Under the pieces are notes generated by a model. The model was not told the DNA's origin. It did not search any database and saw nothing but the letters and a program-made list of their open reading frames with translations. A stretch of 64,000 bases of DNA from Candidatus Copromonas faecavium (nom. illeg.). Its GTDB lineage: Bacteria > Bacillota > Clostridia > Lachnospirales > Lachnospiraceae. Positions 35,102 to 43,464 of the stretch are shown in pieces (the first letter of the stretch is position 1; each line of letters starts with the position of its first letter). The stretch is taken from NCBI GenBank assembly GCA_018712915.1, contig DVGC01000007.1:31903-95902 (forward strand). Reading direction: 5' to 3'. The translations under genes were made by a program, and so were the position numbers.

Positions 35102-35124
35102 ACAGAAAGAAGTACCGGAAAAAA

Positions 35125-35183
35125 GAAAAACCAGACAGAGGCGGGATTCCGACCGGATCGGAAGGGCCTCGTCTGGTTTTTTT
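35125..35183 (+). terminator. Flavodoxin terminator
   Basis: AAAAACCAGAC (35126-35136) pairs with GTCTGGTTTTT (35171-35181), extended by GAGGC/GCCTC. A seven-T tail follows. Confidence 0.88.
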
Positions 35184-35216
35184 CTGGATAATTCCGGACC
35201 TGCTTCCGGGGAGAGC

Positions 35217-36527
35217 TTAAAAGAATTCGTCCAGAAAACGCTGTCTTAAGAACTGATACTGTCTGGTGGGCCGCCCTTTTCCGGACTGCTTCTGAGGCTC
35301 GATCTCCTCGATGAGACCGGAATCCAAAAGCTGCTGGAGGATCCGGTTGCAGCTTCGGCTGGTGATGTTTAACCACTGGGACAGGGAGGCTGCCGTTATG
35401 ATGGTATCTTCATCCATCTGGAACAGACCGACAATCTTCAGCAGATTGCTTTCGCTGATACCGCTTCTCTGGGCATACTGAAGCGCCTTGGTATTGGAAT
35501 AACTGTAATTGAGCGTTCTGGTCAAAGACAGAGGGCCGGTCAGCGCATTGTCCTCCCCGTGGATGACAAACCCGTCGTTCTTTCCATATTTAATGGCTTC
35601 CTGAAGTGCCAGCTCTGCCTGGTAATGGCTTTCTCCAAGAGAACTGCCGAAGCCGGCGCCCAGACGGAATTCCAGATCGCCTTTCTGATCCAGATAGGTG
35701 ATCAGATCCCGAATCCGGTCGAAACTATTTTTATATAAATCACTGTCCAAATCCAGCTCAAACCGGTTGGAAACTGCATGGATGGAAAAATCGTAGGAAA
35801 ACTCCCGCCGGAAATCCAGCAGATATTTATGAAGGGTGATTTCCAGATATTCCCGCTCCTGTGAGGTGATATGCTCCGGGTACATCAGCTTGATCAGGAT
35901 TACCAGCTTGCTGATTTGGTTTTTCTGGCGCAGGCGGATGGTATCAATGGCTGTTTTTATGGAATCCCGCACCATTTCCTCTGAAGGAAGGAAATGGATA
36001 TAGGGGATTTTCAGCTTGTTTAATACCTCCAGCTGATTGGTGGTTCTTGTAAGCATCATGTCGATCTTTTTTTCGTTCCAGAGCTCCTCGGCCCGTTCAC
36101 GCAGAGTTTCATAATTATAAACCGGATTTTCAAAACAGTAGGGCATATATTCCGGAGCCAGATATTTTTTCAGGTTTTTGAAGTCGTTGACCGGCGTCAG
36201 AAAATCGATGTAAATCCTGGTCAGAGGGATTTCCGGATACCGGATGACAAAATTTAAAAGAATGGAGAGGATATCTTTTTCCTCGTATGATACAAAGGTG
36301 CAGGGAACCTGAATGTTGTCCACATGGCTCAGAATATAGGAATATCCCAGCTCACCGGAGAAAAAGATCACATCACAGTTATCCTTGCACTGCTCATATA
36401 TGTCCGTAATTTCCTCCAGCTGATCATAAACGTATTTGCGGAAAATGCACCCGAAATCGTTGTGAGAAATGGCGCGGTTAATGACATCCATGGATTTTTG
36501 AGGACTGACAATACTGATGGTAATCAT
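35217..36527 (-). CDS. Putative transcriptional regulator with degenerate GGDEF-like and winged-helix domains
   Basis: A 436-aa protein. Residues 1-190 are a Rossmann-like sensor region (VIFFSGELGYSYILSHV, FVSYEEKDILSILL) that I cannot assign. Residues about 200-330 resemble the GGDEF-like/CdaR-type domain of PucR-class regulators: FRLGAGFGSSLGESHYQAEL, AIKYGKN; no catalytic GGDEF is present. Residues 345-436 hold a winged helix (ITAASLSQWLNITSRSCNRI, LQQLLDSGLIEEIEP). The start lies 414 bp from the divergent gdhA, the obvious candidate target. ATG complement of 36525-36527 follows GGAGCGTG. No close described relative comes to mind; the function as regulator is inferred from the HTH. Confidence 0.65.
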   Translation of the reverse strand: MITISIVSPQKSMDVINRAISHNDFGCIFRKYVYDQLEEITDIYEQCKDNCDVIFFSGELGYSYILSHVDNIQVPCTFVSYEEKDILSILLNFVIRYPEIPLTRIYIDFLTPVNDFKNLKKYLAPEYMPYCFENPVYNYETLRERAEELWNEKKIDMMLTRTTNQLEVLNKLKIPYIHFLPSEEMVRDSIKTAIDTIRLRQKNQISKLVILIKLMYPEHITSQEREYLEITLHKYLLDFRREFSYDFSIHAVSNRFELDLDSDLYKNSFDRIRDLITYLDQKGDLEFRLGAGFGSSLGESHYQAELALQEAIKYGKNDGFVIHGEDNALTGPLSLTRTLNYSYSNTKALQYAQRSGISESNLLKIVGLFQMDEDTIITAASLSQWLNITSRSCNRILQQLLDSGLIEEIEPQKQSGKGRPTRQYQFLRQRFLDEFF

Positions 36528-36941
36528 AAATTCACGCTCCTTTTCCGGACAAAACCGGATGGTTTAATGACAAATATGTCGATAAATCGGATTCTGTTAA
36601 AATCCTATCACAGAACATTGACAAAGTCAAAAGCCTATGTTAGAATAAAGGCAAATAAAAGACGTAAAATACATGAGTCTTAAATAAAATGAAAAAATTC
36701 CGCGAAACGGCAATTGGGGAAATGCAGCCGGGCGGAGGAACAGGAGCTGGGAAGTTTCCTGTTTTTGCGGGAAAAAGAAATTATTACATATAGTTTCAAA
36801 ACAGTTTGTACAAAAGCTACAAAAGGTTCCGCAGTTTTTTCTGCTTGGTTCGATATTAGGACACAGAACGTATTTTAAGTCTCTTATTAGTGCGTATGCA
36901 CAGGGGTTTATGACAACCAATTTAAGGAGGTATATGTAGCA
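36528..36941. other. Divergent regulator-gdhA region with a long gdhA leader
   Basis: 414 bp. It holds the promoter at 36618-36646 and a leader of about 290 nt. The leader contains AACAGG (36739-36744) / CCTGTT (36759-36764) followed by T4, and a small CAG-T6-CTG hairpin near 36833. These could form an attenuator. I could not match a known riboswitch class. Confidence 0.6.
36618..36646 (+). promoter_or_regulatory. gdhA promoter
   Basis: TTGACA (36618-36623), 17-bp spacer, TAGAAT (36641-36646). Start near 36653, 289 nt before the ATG. Confidence 0.7.
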
Positions 36942-38294
36942 ATGAACAAGTATATTGAGAGAGTATTGGCGGAATTAAAGGAAAAGAACGCTAATGAGCC
37001 GGAATTCCTTCAGACTGCTGAAGAAGTGCTTTCTTCTCTTAGCCCGGTAGTCGATGCACATCCGGAGTACGAAAAGGTTGCTCTTCTTGAGAGAATGGTA
37101 GAACCGGAGAGAACCATCGAGTTCCGCGTTCCGTGGGTTGACGACAACGGACAGGTTCATGTAAACCGCGGCTATCGTGTACAGTTCAATGGTGCAATCG
37201 GACCGTACAAGGGCGGCTTACGTTTCGCTCCGTCCGTAAACCTTTCCATCATGAAATTCCTTGGCTTCGAGCAGACCTTTAAGAACAGCCTGACCACTCT
37301 TCCGATGGGCGGCGCAAAGGGCGGTTCCGACTTCGATCCCAACGGAAAGAGCGATGCAGAAGTTATGAGATTCTGTCAGTCCTTTATGACTGAGTTATAT
37401 CGTCACATTGGTCCGGACATCGATATCCCGGCTGGTGACCTTGGCGTAGGTGCCCGTGAGATCGGTTATCTGTATGGACAGTACAGAAAGATCAGAGGAG
37501 CATTTGAGAACGGAACCATTACCGGTAAGGGAATGTCCTTCGGCGGTTCCTTAATCCGTCCGGAAGCTACCGGTTACGGCGCTGTTTACTATCTGGAAGC
37601 AGTATTAAAGCATGAGAACGATACCATCGAAGGAAAGACTGTAGCACTTGCGGGCTTCGGTAACGTAGCTTGGGGCGCAGCAAAGAAGCTTGCTGAGCTT
37701 GGTGCTAAGGCTGTTACCCTGTCCGGCCCGGATGGATACATCTACGATCCGGATGGAGTTGTAACCGAAGAGAAGATCAACTACATGCTCGAGATGAGAG
37801 CTTCCGGCCGCAACAAAGTTCAGGATTATGCTGACAAGTTTGGCGTACAGTTCTTCCCGGGTGAGAAGCCGTGGGGCCAGAAGGTTGACATCATTATGCC
37901 GTGTGCAACGCAGAACGATGTAGACCTTGAGCAGGCAAAGAGAATCGTTGCCAACAACATCAAATACTATATCGAGGTTGCCAACATGCCGACAACCAAC
38001 GAAGCTCTGAAGTACTTAATGGAGCAGCCGAATATGGTAGTAGCTCCGTCCAAGGCTGTAAACGCAGGCGGCGTTCTTGTTTCTGGTCTTGAGATGAGCC
38101 AGAACAGCGAGAGATACTCCTGGACAGCTGAGGAAGTTGACAGCAAGCTTCATCAGATCATGACTGGTATCCATGACGGTTCTGCAGCAGCTGCTGAGAG
38201 ATATGGTCTGGGATACAATCTGGTTGCTGGTGCAAACATCGTTGGTTTCCAGAAAGTTGCTGACGCTATGATGGCACAGGGCATTGCCTGGTAA
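36942..38294 (+). CDS. gdhA: Glutamate dehydrogenase (GdhA, probably NADP-type)
   Basis: Reversible amination of 2-oxoglutarate to glutamate. At 450 aa it is the hexameric 50-kDa type. The N-terminal substrate domain has RVQFNGAIGPYKGGLRFAPS, with catalytic Lys in LPMGGAKGGSDFDPNGKS (near 125-142) and Asp in GPDIDIPAGDLGVG. The C-terminal Rossmann domain has VALAGFGNVAWGAAKK. VAPSKAVNAGGV closes the glutamate site. ATG 36942 follows TAAGGAGG. Codons are biased as in highly expressed genes. It has a strong distant promoter and a long leader next to a divergent putative regulator. Cofactor preference (NADP or NAD) is not fully certain from sequence. Confidence 0.96.
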   Translation: MNKYIERVLAELKEKNANEPEFLQTAEEVLSSLSPVVDAHPEYEKVALLERMVEPERTIEFRVPWVDDNGQVHVNRGYRVQFNGAIGPYKGGLRFAPSVNLSIMKFLGFEQTFKNSLTTLPMGGAKGGSDFDPNGKSDAEVMRFCQSFMTELYRHIGPDIDIPAGDLGVGAREIGYLYGQYRKIRGAFENGTITGKGMSFGGSLIRPEATGYGAVYYLEAVLKHENDTIEGKTVALAGFGNVAWGAAKKLAELGAKAVTLSGPDGYIYDPDGVVTEEKINYMLEMRASGRNKVQDYADKFGVQFFPGEKPWGQKVDIIMPCATQNDVDLEQAKRIVANNIKYYIEVANMPTTNEALKYLMEQPNMVVAPSKAVNAGGVLVSGLEMSQNSERYSWTAEEVDSKLHQIMTGIHDGSAAAAERYGLGYNLVAGANIVGFQKVADAMMAQGIAW

Positions 38295-38323
38295 TTGAAA
38301 TCGGCCAAAGCTCGAACCAACTG

Positions 38324-38373
38324 AAATATGGGGGGCTGCTGCGGGGACTCGTTTCCGCGGCGCCCCTATATTT
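38324..38373 (+). terminator. gdhA terminator candidate
   Basis: AAATATGGGGGGC pairs imperfectly with GCGCCCCTATATTT across an inner GCGG/CCGC stem. A second hairpin CGGCAGGAA/TTCCTGCCG lies at 38424-38443. Confidence 0.6.
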
Positions 38374-38574
38374 ATATAGTCGCAGGATGTGCGTTTGTCC
38401 GGAATCAGAAAACCGCCGCAGTTCGGCAGGAAGTTTCCTGCCGGCGGACGGAATGGACTGGAAGGATGGAAAACAGGAGCCGCCTTCGGGAGGGGCCTGC
38501 CGTACAGAATGCGCCGCCCGGGGACAGAAATGTCCTGCGGGAATACAATATCGCATAAGGAAGGAAGTAGAGAG

Positions 38575-39543
38575 ATGGCATTTACAGTTTTTTACACAGT
38601 GCAGATCAATGATGTCGCTACAAAGATTTTTGAGGCGGCAGGCGGAAAAGCCGTTGTAACAGACCACTTCTTTGACGAGGCCGGTTACATCGAGGAACTG
38701 AAGCAGCTTCAGCCTGAAGCAATCATGTGCCGTACCGAGCCGGTGACGGCGGCTATGATGGACGCAGCAGGCCCGAACCTGAAGGTAATCGGAAAACAGG
38801 GTGCAGGACTGGATAATATCGATATCGAGGCTGCAACAGCAAGAAAGATTCGTGTGGTTTATGCTCCTGGTCAGAACGCCCAGTCTGTGGCAGAGCAGGC
38901 AGCGTTTTTGATGCTGGCATGCGCACGCCGGTTCAACTATGTGGACAGACAGTTCCGTTCCGGCAATTATAAAGTTCGTTTCGGACTTGAGCATACTTAT
39001 GAGCTGCAGGGCAAGACCCTGGGTCTGGTAGGCTGCGGAAGAATCGGAAGAATGCTGGCAACCATCGCAAAGCATGGTTTCGGCATGAATGTCATCGGCT
39101 ACGATCCCTATTTAAAGCAGGAGCAGCTGGGTGATTTGATTACGCTGGTGGAAAATCAGGATGAGGTATTTAAGCAGGCCGACTTTGTAAGCCTTCATAC
39201 GCCCCTGACACCGGAAACGGAACACAGCATCGGCATGAGAGAGTTTAAGCTGATGAAGCCCACAGCTTCCTTTATTAATGCAAGCCGCGGAGAGGTTGTG
39301 AACGAGGCTGAGCTGATTCAGGCCATGCAGGAGGGCGTTATCAACTGCGCCGGACTGGATGTAACAGAGAAGGAACCCCTTCCTCTTGACAGCCCCTTAT
39401 ACAGCCTGGACAATGTGATTCTGACGCCTCATACGGCCGCTACCACCGAGCAGTCTGTGATTCGCTGCTGCGAGACGGTTGCCAATGATATCTGTGCGGT
39501 TATTGACGGCAAGGACGCAAAGTTTGCGGCAAATAAGTTCTAA
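38575..39543 (+). CDS. D-isomer-specific 2-hydroxyacid dehydrogenase (SerA-like)
   Basis: A 322-aa NAD(H)-dependent dehydrogenase. The NAD motif GLVGCGRIGRM is near residues 149-159. The catalytic triad is present: Arg in NASRGEVVNEAEL, Glu in TEKEPLPLDSPL and His in LTPHTAATTEQS. It resembles hydroxypyruvate/phosphoglycerate dehydrogenases without the ACT or regulatory domain of long SerA. ATG 38575 follows AAGGAAGTAGAG; the frame is open upstream from 38389, but that part lies in the gdhA-downstream hairpin region. It may be co-transcribed with the amidohydrolase 110 nt downstream. The exact 2-hydroxyacid substrate is unknown. Confidence 0.9.
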   Translation: MAFTVFYTVQINDVATKIFEAAGGKAVVTDHFFDEAGYIEELKQLQPEAIMCRTEPVTAAMMDAAGPNLKVIGKQGAGLDNIDIEAATARKIRVVYAPGQNAQSVAEQAAFLMLACARRFNYVDRQFRSGNYKVRFGLEHTYELQGKTLGLVGCGRIGRMLATIAKHGFGMNVIGYDPYLKQEQLGDLITLVENQDEVFKQADFVSLHTPLTPETEHSIGMREFKLMKPTASFINASRGEVVNEAELIQAMQEGVINCAGLDVTEKEPLPLDSPLYSLDNVILTPHTAATTEQSVIRCCETVANDICAVIDGKDAKFAANKF

Positions 39544-39653
39544 AGAACTGCAGGGAATCTGTCTGGAAACGGATTCCCTTCGTTTTTATAAAGAAATGGC
39601 TGGAGGCATTCTGTTTCCGGCCTGTGTCTTATTTTCAAGAAGGAGGACAGCAG

Positions 39654-40838
39654 ATGAGCAGTATTACTGAGTCGGCGAAGGCTTTAATGCCCAAGCTTTC
39701 AAAAATCAGAAGAGATTTCCATGAGTATCCGGAAACGTCCCAGAATGAGGTGGAAACCTCCAAAAAAGTTGCCGCTTATTTAAAGGAAATGGGCTGCGAT
39801 GAGGTCATTGAAAATGTAGGCGGTCATGGTGTGGTTGGTGTGATCCGCGGGGCTCATGAAGGCAAGGTTGTAGGCCTCAGAGCAGATATGGACGCTCTTC
39901 AGATTCAGGAAATGAATGATGTGGAATATAAGTCCAGAAATGACGGTGTGATGCATGCCTGCGGACATGACAATCATATGACAGGACTTCTGGGTGCGGC
40001 AGAGCTGCTTCTTCAGAGAAAGGATCAGATTCATGGAACGGTGAAGCTGATTTTCCAGCCGGCGGAGGAGCTGTCTCCCATCGGCGGTTCCAGAGCCATG
40101 ATGGATTCCGGATATCTGGATGATGTGGAGGCTGTATACGGACTTCATGTATGGCCGGATCTTCCTCACGGAAAAATCGGTGTAAAAGCAGGTCCTTTAA
40201 TGGCGGCTACTGATCACTTTACCATTCATATCCATGGAAAAACGGCTCACGGAGCAAAACCGGATCAGGGAATTGACGCAGCCGTTCTGGGTGCTCAGTT
40301 TATTGTCAATGCCCAGTCCATCGTAAGCCGGAGAGTGAATCCTCTGGACAATGCGGTTGTGACGTTCGGAATTATCAATGCAGGAACCAGATATAATATT
40401 ATTGCCGGTGACTGCCTGCTGGACGGAACCGTACGTACCCTAAACGAGGATACAAGAGATATGATTGAAGATGCCATCAGAAAGCAGCTGGATGCTCTTT
40501 GTCTTCAGTCCGGCGCGACGGCAGATATTACATATGGCCGCGGTTATCCGGCTCTGATGAACCATGAGGAAGATGCGGCGTTGATCAGGAAGACAGCCAT
40601 TTCCCTGTTTGGAGAAGACGAGGTGGAGGACGTGAAGCTGCCCGCCATGCCTGCAGAGGACTTCTCCTTCTATCTTCAGAGAAAGAAAGGTGCCTTCGTT
40701 TGGCTGGGAACCGCCAAGGAAGGTCAGGAGGCTTATCCTCTTCATAACAGCCGGTTTGACGTGGACGAGGACATCCTCTGGAGAGGTGCCTCTCTTCTGG
40801 CTCAGACAGCCATCGACTACCTGGCTCAGCAGAAATAA
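39654..40838 (+). CDS. M20D family amidohydrolase (N-acyl-amino-acid/hippurate hydrolase type)
   Basis: A 394-aa zinc or manganese peptidase-like hydrolase. Metal/catalytic motifs: RADMDALQIQE (near 77-87), HACGHDNHMTGLLGAAELL (near 103-121), PAEELSPIGG (Glu-Glu) and the dimerisation-domain HGKTAHGAKPDQGIDA, with a terminal PAMPAEDFSFY. The family removes acyl or benzoyl groups from amino acids. ATG 39654 follows AGGAGGACAG; the upstream in-frame ATG at 39624 lacks an SD. It sits downstream of a 2-hydroxyacid dehydrogenase and ends at a strong terminator. The substrate is not predictable. Confidence 0.93.
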   Translation: MSSITESAKALMPKLSKIRRDFHEYPETSQNEVETSKKVAAYLKEMGCDEVIENVGGHGVVGVIRGAHEGKVVGLRADMDALQIQEMNDVEYKSRNDGVMHACGHDNHMTGLLGAAELLLQRKDQIHGTVKLIFQPAEELSPIGGSRAMMDSGYLDDVEAVYGLHVWPDLPHGKIGVKAGPLMAATDHFTIHIHGKTAHGAKPDQGIDAAVLGAQFIVNAQSIVSRRVNPLDNAVVTFGIINAGTRYNIIAGDCLLDGTVRTLNEDTRDMIEDAIRKQLDALCLQSGATADITYGRGYPALMNHEEDAALIRKTAISLFGEDEVEDVKLPAMPAEDFSFYLQRKKGAFVWLGTAKEGQEAYPLHNSRFDVDEDILWRGASLLAQTAIDYLAQQK

Positions 40839-40841
40839 AAG

Positions 40842-40892
40842 GAAACAGAAATGCCCATGGCCTCTTTTCGGGGACATGGGCATTTCTGTTTT
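40842..40892 (+). terminator. Terminator after the amidohydrolase
   Basis: Perfect 17-bp stem AAACAGAAATGCCCATG (40843-40859) / CATGGGCATTTCTGTTT (40875-40891). Confidence 0.88.
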
Positions 40893-40988
40893 CGGGCCGG
40901 ATGAGATTTGCTTCGGATGAGAATTCGGGCCGGGCTATATCGCCATAATATTTGGAATTTACCGGCCCTTTGCAGGTTCTTCGAGCAC

Positions 40989-42020
40989 TTATCTGACTGA
41001 GAGCTGCTTTAAGGAAGCCAGGAAATTCTGAACTTCGGCTTCCGGAGTCGCCCAGGAGGTGACCAGACGGATGGCCGTATGGGTGTCATCAACGGCATAC
41101 TGACGGTAGAATTCAAATTCCTTTTCCAGTTCCTCTATCATAGGATTGGGCAGGATCGGGAACAGCTGATTGGTGGGCGAGTCGGAATAGAAGGGATATC
41201 CCAGCTCTTCAATGCCTTTTCTGAGAACGGCGGCCATCTGGTTTTCATGGGAAGCCATCTCAAAGAACAGGCCGTCGCGGAACAGCTCCTCAAACTGGAT
41301 TCCGGCTACAAAGCCCTTGGCCAGCATGGCGCCACGGTTTTTTATCATGTAACGGAAGTTTTCCTTCATAAGCGGATTTGCAATGACCAGCGCTTCCCCT
41401 ATCAGGGCGCCGTTTTTCGTTCCTCCAATGTAAAAGGCGTCCGTCATGGCAGCAATATCGGAAATTTCCAAGTCGTTTTCTTCACAGGTCATGGCAGAAC
41501 CCAGGCGGGCACCGTCCAGGTAAAGGTATAAATCATGGAGGCGGCAGAAATGATGCAGCGCTTCCAGCTCCGCTTTTTTGTAAATGGTGCCGATTTCTGT
41601 GGAATCAGAGATATAAACCAGTTTGGGTTGTACCATGTGTTCGTCGGTGTGCTCCTTTAAGCAGCTTTCGATCATGGACGGGGTCAGCTTGCCGTCCGGT
41701 GACGGAAGAGCCAGTACCTTGTGGCCGGTTCCTTCGATGGCGCCGGCTTCATGAACATTGATGTGACCGGTGGAGGCAGCAATGGCCGCCTGGTAGGGAC
41801 GGAGAACAGAGGAGATGGCCAGCAGATTGGTCTGGGTTCCGCCTACAAGGATATGGACATCCACATCATCGCGGTCCGCCAGTTTTCTTATGGAAGCGGC
41901 GGCAGCCAGGGAATGGGAATCCAGGCCGTACCCCTCGTTCTGTTCCAGATTGGCGTTCATCATTGCTTCCAGGATCCTGGGATGGGCACCTTCACTGTAG
42001 TCATTTTTAAAGCTGTACAT
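40989..42020 (-). CDS. Low-specificity L-threonine aldolase family protein (PLP)
   Basis: A 343-aa PLP enzyme of fold type I that cleaves L-threonine or L-allo-threonine to glycine and acetaldehyde. YSFKNDYSEGAHPRILEAM is the family N-terminus. The substrate/PLP region includes GGTQTNLLAISSVLRPYQAA and the PLP-Asp LYLDGARLGSAMT. The Schiff-base Lys is in FYIGGTKNGALIGEALV (near residue 207). ATG complement of 42018-42020 follows AGGAGGATTTTTAT; the frame reads on to 42128 but the additional part is Arg/Pro-rich and not conserved. Monocistronic. Related beta-eliminating lyases are the alternative. Confidence 0.92.
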   Translation of the reverse strand: MYSFKNDYSEGAHPRILEAMMNANLEQNEGYGLDSHSLAAAASIRKLADRDDVDVHILVGGTQTNLLAISSVLRPYQAAIAASTGHINVHEAGAIEGTGHKVLALPSPDGKLTPSMIESCLKEHTDEHMVQPKLVYISDSTEIGTIYKKAELEALHHFCRLHDLYLYLDGARLGSAMTCEENDLEISDIAAMTDAFYIGGTKNGALIGEALVIANPLMKENFRYMIKNRGAMLAKGFVAGIQFEELFRDGLFFEMASHENQMAAVLRKGIEELGYPFYSDSPTNQLFPILPNPMIEELEKEFEFYRQYAVDDTHTAIRLVTSWATPEAEVQNFLASLKQLSVR

Positions 42021-42151
42021 GATAAAAATCCTCCTGTTGCTGTTTATTTCCGCCGGCAGTGAGCCTGACGGACAAATTTTGTATCTATTGAGCAGACGCC
42101 GCGGGAGCGCGGCCCGGGCGGCCTGCATGTTTCCTGTGATTTTCCGGACCG

Positions 42152-43234
42152 TCAGGCGGATGGGGCTGTATCTGCGCCATTCTCTTTTGTGATGCAGGTT
42201 CCTTCGCCGGTTTTCGCTGCAGCACGGGTGCCCTCATTGGCTTTCGCAGCGATGTCGGTTTCCTCACCGGTTTCTGCTGCGGCACGGGTTTCCTCGCTGG
42301 CTTCCTCGGTGATGCTGGTTTCCGCACCGATTTCCGCTGCGATGCTGGCTTCCTCCATCAGGCGGCGCAGGCAGTCAAGAAAAACTCTGGCCGGTTTGGA
42401 GAGCATCTGGTACCGTTTCCAGACAATGCAGCAGACAGCCTCAAGACGGGGAGAAAGCGGACGAAAACAAAGACTGCTGTCCCGGGTGTTGATAAGCTTG
42501 TCGATACAGAGGGCATAGCCCAGCCCTTCCGCTGCTAACAGGGATGCATTATAGACCAGGTTATAGGTAGCAACCACATTAAGCCTGGAACGATCCTGCT
42601 TCATCCAGCGAGCCAGATAGCTGTCATCGCCCTTTTGATGTGAGAGAATTAACGGCTTATCCCGGAGATCCTTTGGCGTAATGAATGCTTTTTTGGCCAG
42701 CGGAGAATCGCGGCGCATCAGTACGCCCCAGACATCAGGGACAGGTACGGGGATGGATTCATATTTCTGGGAATCCACGCTGCCGAACAGAAGTCCAAAA
42801 TCAATCAGGCCTTTATCCAGAGTTTCCAGGACGTATTCGGCGTTGCCGCTGGAAATATGGTAATGGATATCCGGATAACGGGACTGGATTTTCTGAGCGG
42901 CACGTGCGAACAGGCGAACGGTATCGGTTTCTCCGGTGCCGATATAAACGTCACCCACAATGGATTCCTCTGAACAGGTGATTTCTTCCTCTGTCCGTTT
43001 GACCAGAGAAAGGATTTCCTCTGCCCGCTTTTTCAGCAGCATCCCTTCCTCAGTGAGAAAGACTTTTCTGGAGCCCTTGACGCCGCGTATCAGGAGCTGC
43101 TTTCCCAGTTCTTGTTCCAATGCCCTTAATTGTGTGGAAAGAGTGGGCTGGGAAAGGTGCAGAGATTCTGCCGCGGCTGAAATATTCTGTTCTCTTGCGA
43201 CTGCCAGGAAATATTGCAGAACCCGCAGTTCCAT
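42152..43234 (-). CDS. LysR family transcriptional regulator with a repeat-encoded C-terminal tail
   Basis: A 360-aa regulator; LysR proteins are usually about 290-310 aa. Residues 1-60 are the winged HTH (LRVLQYFLAVAREQNISAAA, LSQPTLSTQLRALEQELG), and residues 90-290 the type-2 periplasmic-fold effector domain (SIVGDVYIGTGETDTVRLFA). Residues 301-360 are six 10-residue repeats of the form E/K-x-x-x-x-T-x-x-x-x, for example EASEETRAAA and ETGEETDIAA, with Thr always sixth. They come from a 30-bp minisatellite at 42155-42334. ATG complement of 43232-43234 follows GAGGTGATACG. The effector is unknown. The tail is probably disordered and variable among strains. Confidence 0.9.
   Translation of the reverse strand: MELRVLQYFLAVAREQNISAAAESLHLSQPTLSTQLRALEQELGKQLLIRGVKGSRKVFLTEEGMLLKKRAEEILSLVKRTEEEITCSEESIVGDVYIGTGETDTVRLFARAAQKIQSRYPDIHYHISSGNAEYVLETLDKGLIDFGLLFGSVDSQKYESIPVPVPDVWGVLMRRDSPLAKKAFITPKDLRDKPLILSHQKGDDSYLARWMKQDRSRLNVVATYNLVYNASLLAAEGLGYALCIDKLINTRDSSLCFRPLSPRLEAVCCIVWKRYQMLSKPARVFLDCLRRLMEEASIAAEIGAETSITEEASEETRAAAETGEETDIAAKANEGTRAAAKTGEGTCITKENGADTAPSA
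42155..42334 (-). repeat. 30-bp minisatellite (six units) in the LysR gene
   Basis: Six in-frame 30-bp units encode residues 301-360. Units alternate in two types (-RAAA and -I-A/T endings), giving a 60-bp higher-order pattern. Confidence 0.8.
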
Positions 43235-43464
43235 CGTATCACCTCATTCATTTCTGCGGACAGTACGTCAGGTTTTTGTTATAAACTTTTACTTCCATGA
43301 ATTATATCACGGAATTGGAGAAACAACAACCATTCAGCGCTTCCAGGCGCTTCCACCGGCGCTTACAGTCTGCGCTTTTTCAAACAGGCTGCAAAGGAGA
43401 GATATCAACGGATGAAGGCATAAAAAGGAACGAAATATCAATACGAAATACGGGGGAATGACGA

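Noticed and set aside
36653..36941. Riboswitch in the gdhA leader
   Set aside because: Hairpins are present but I could not match a known riboswitch core; kept only as an unclassified leader.
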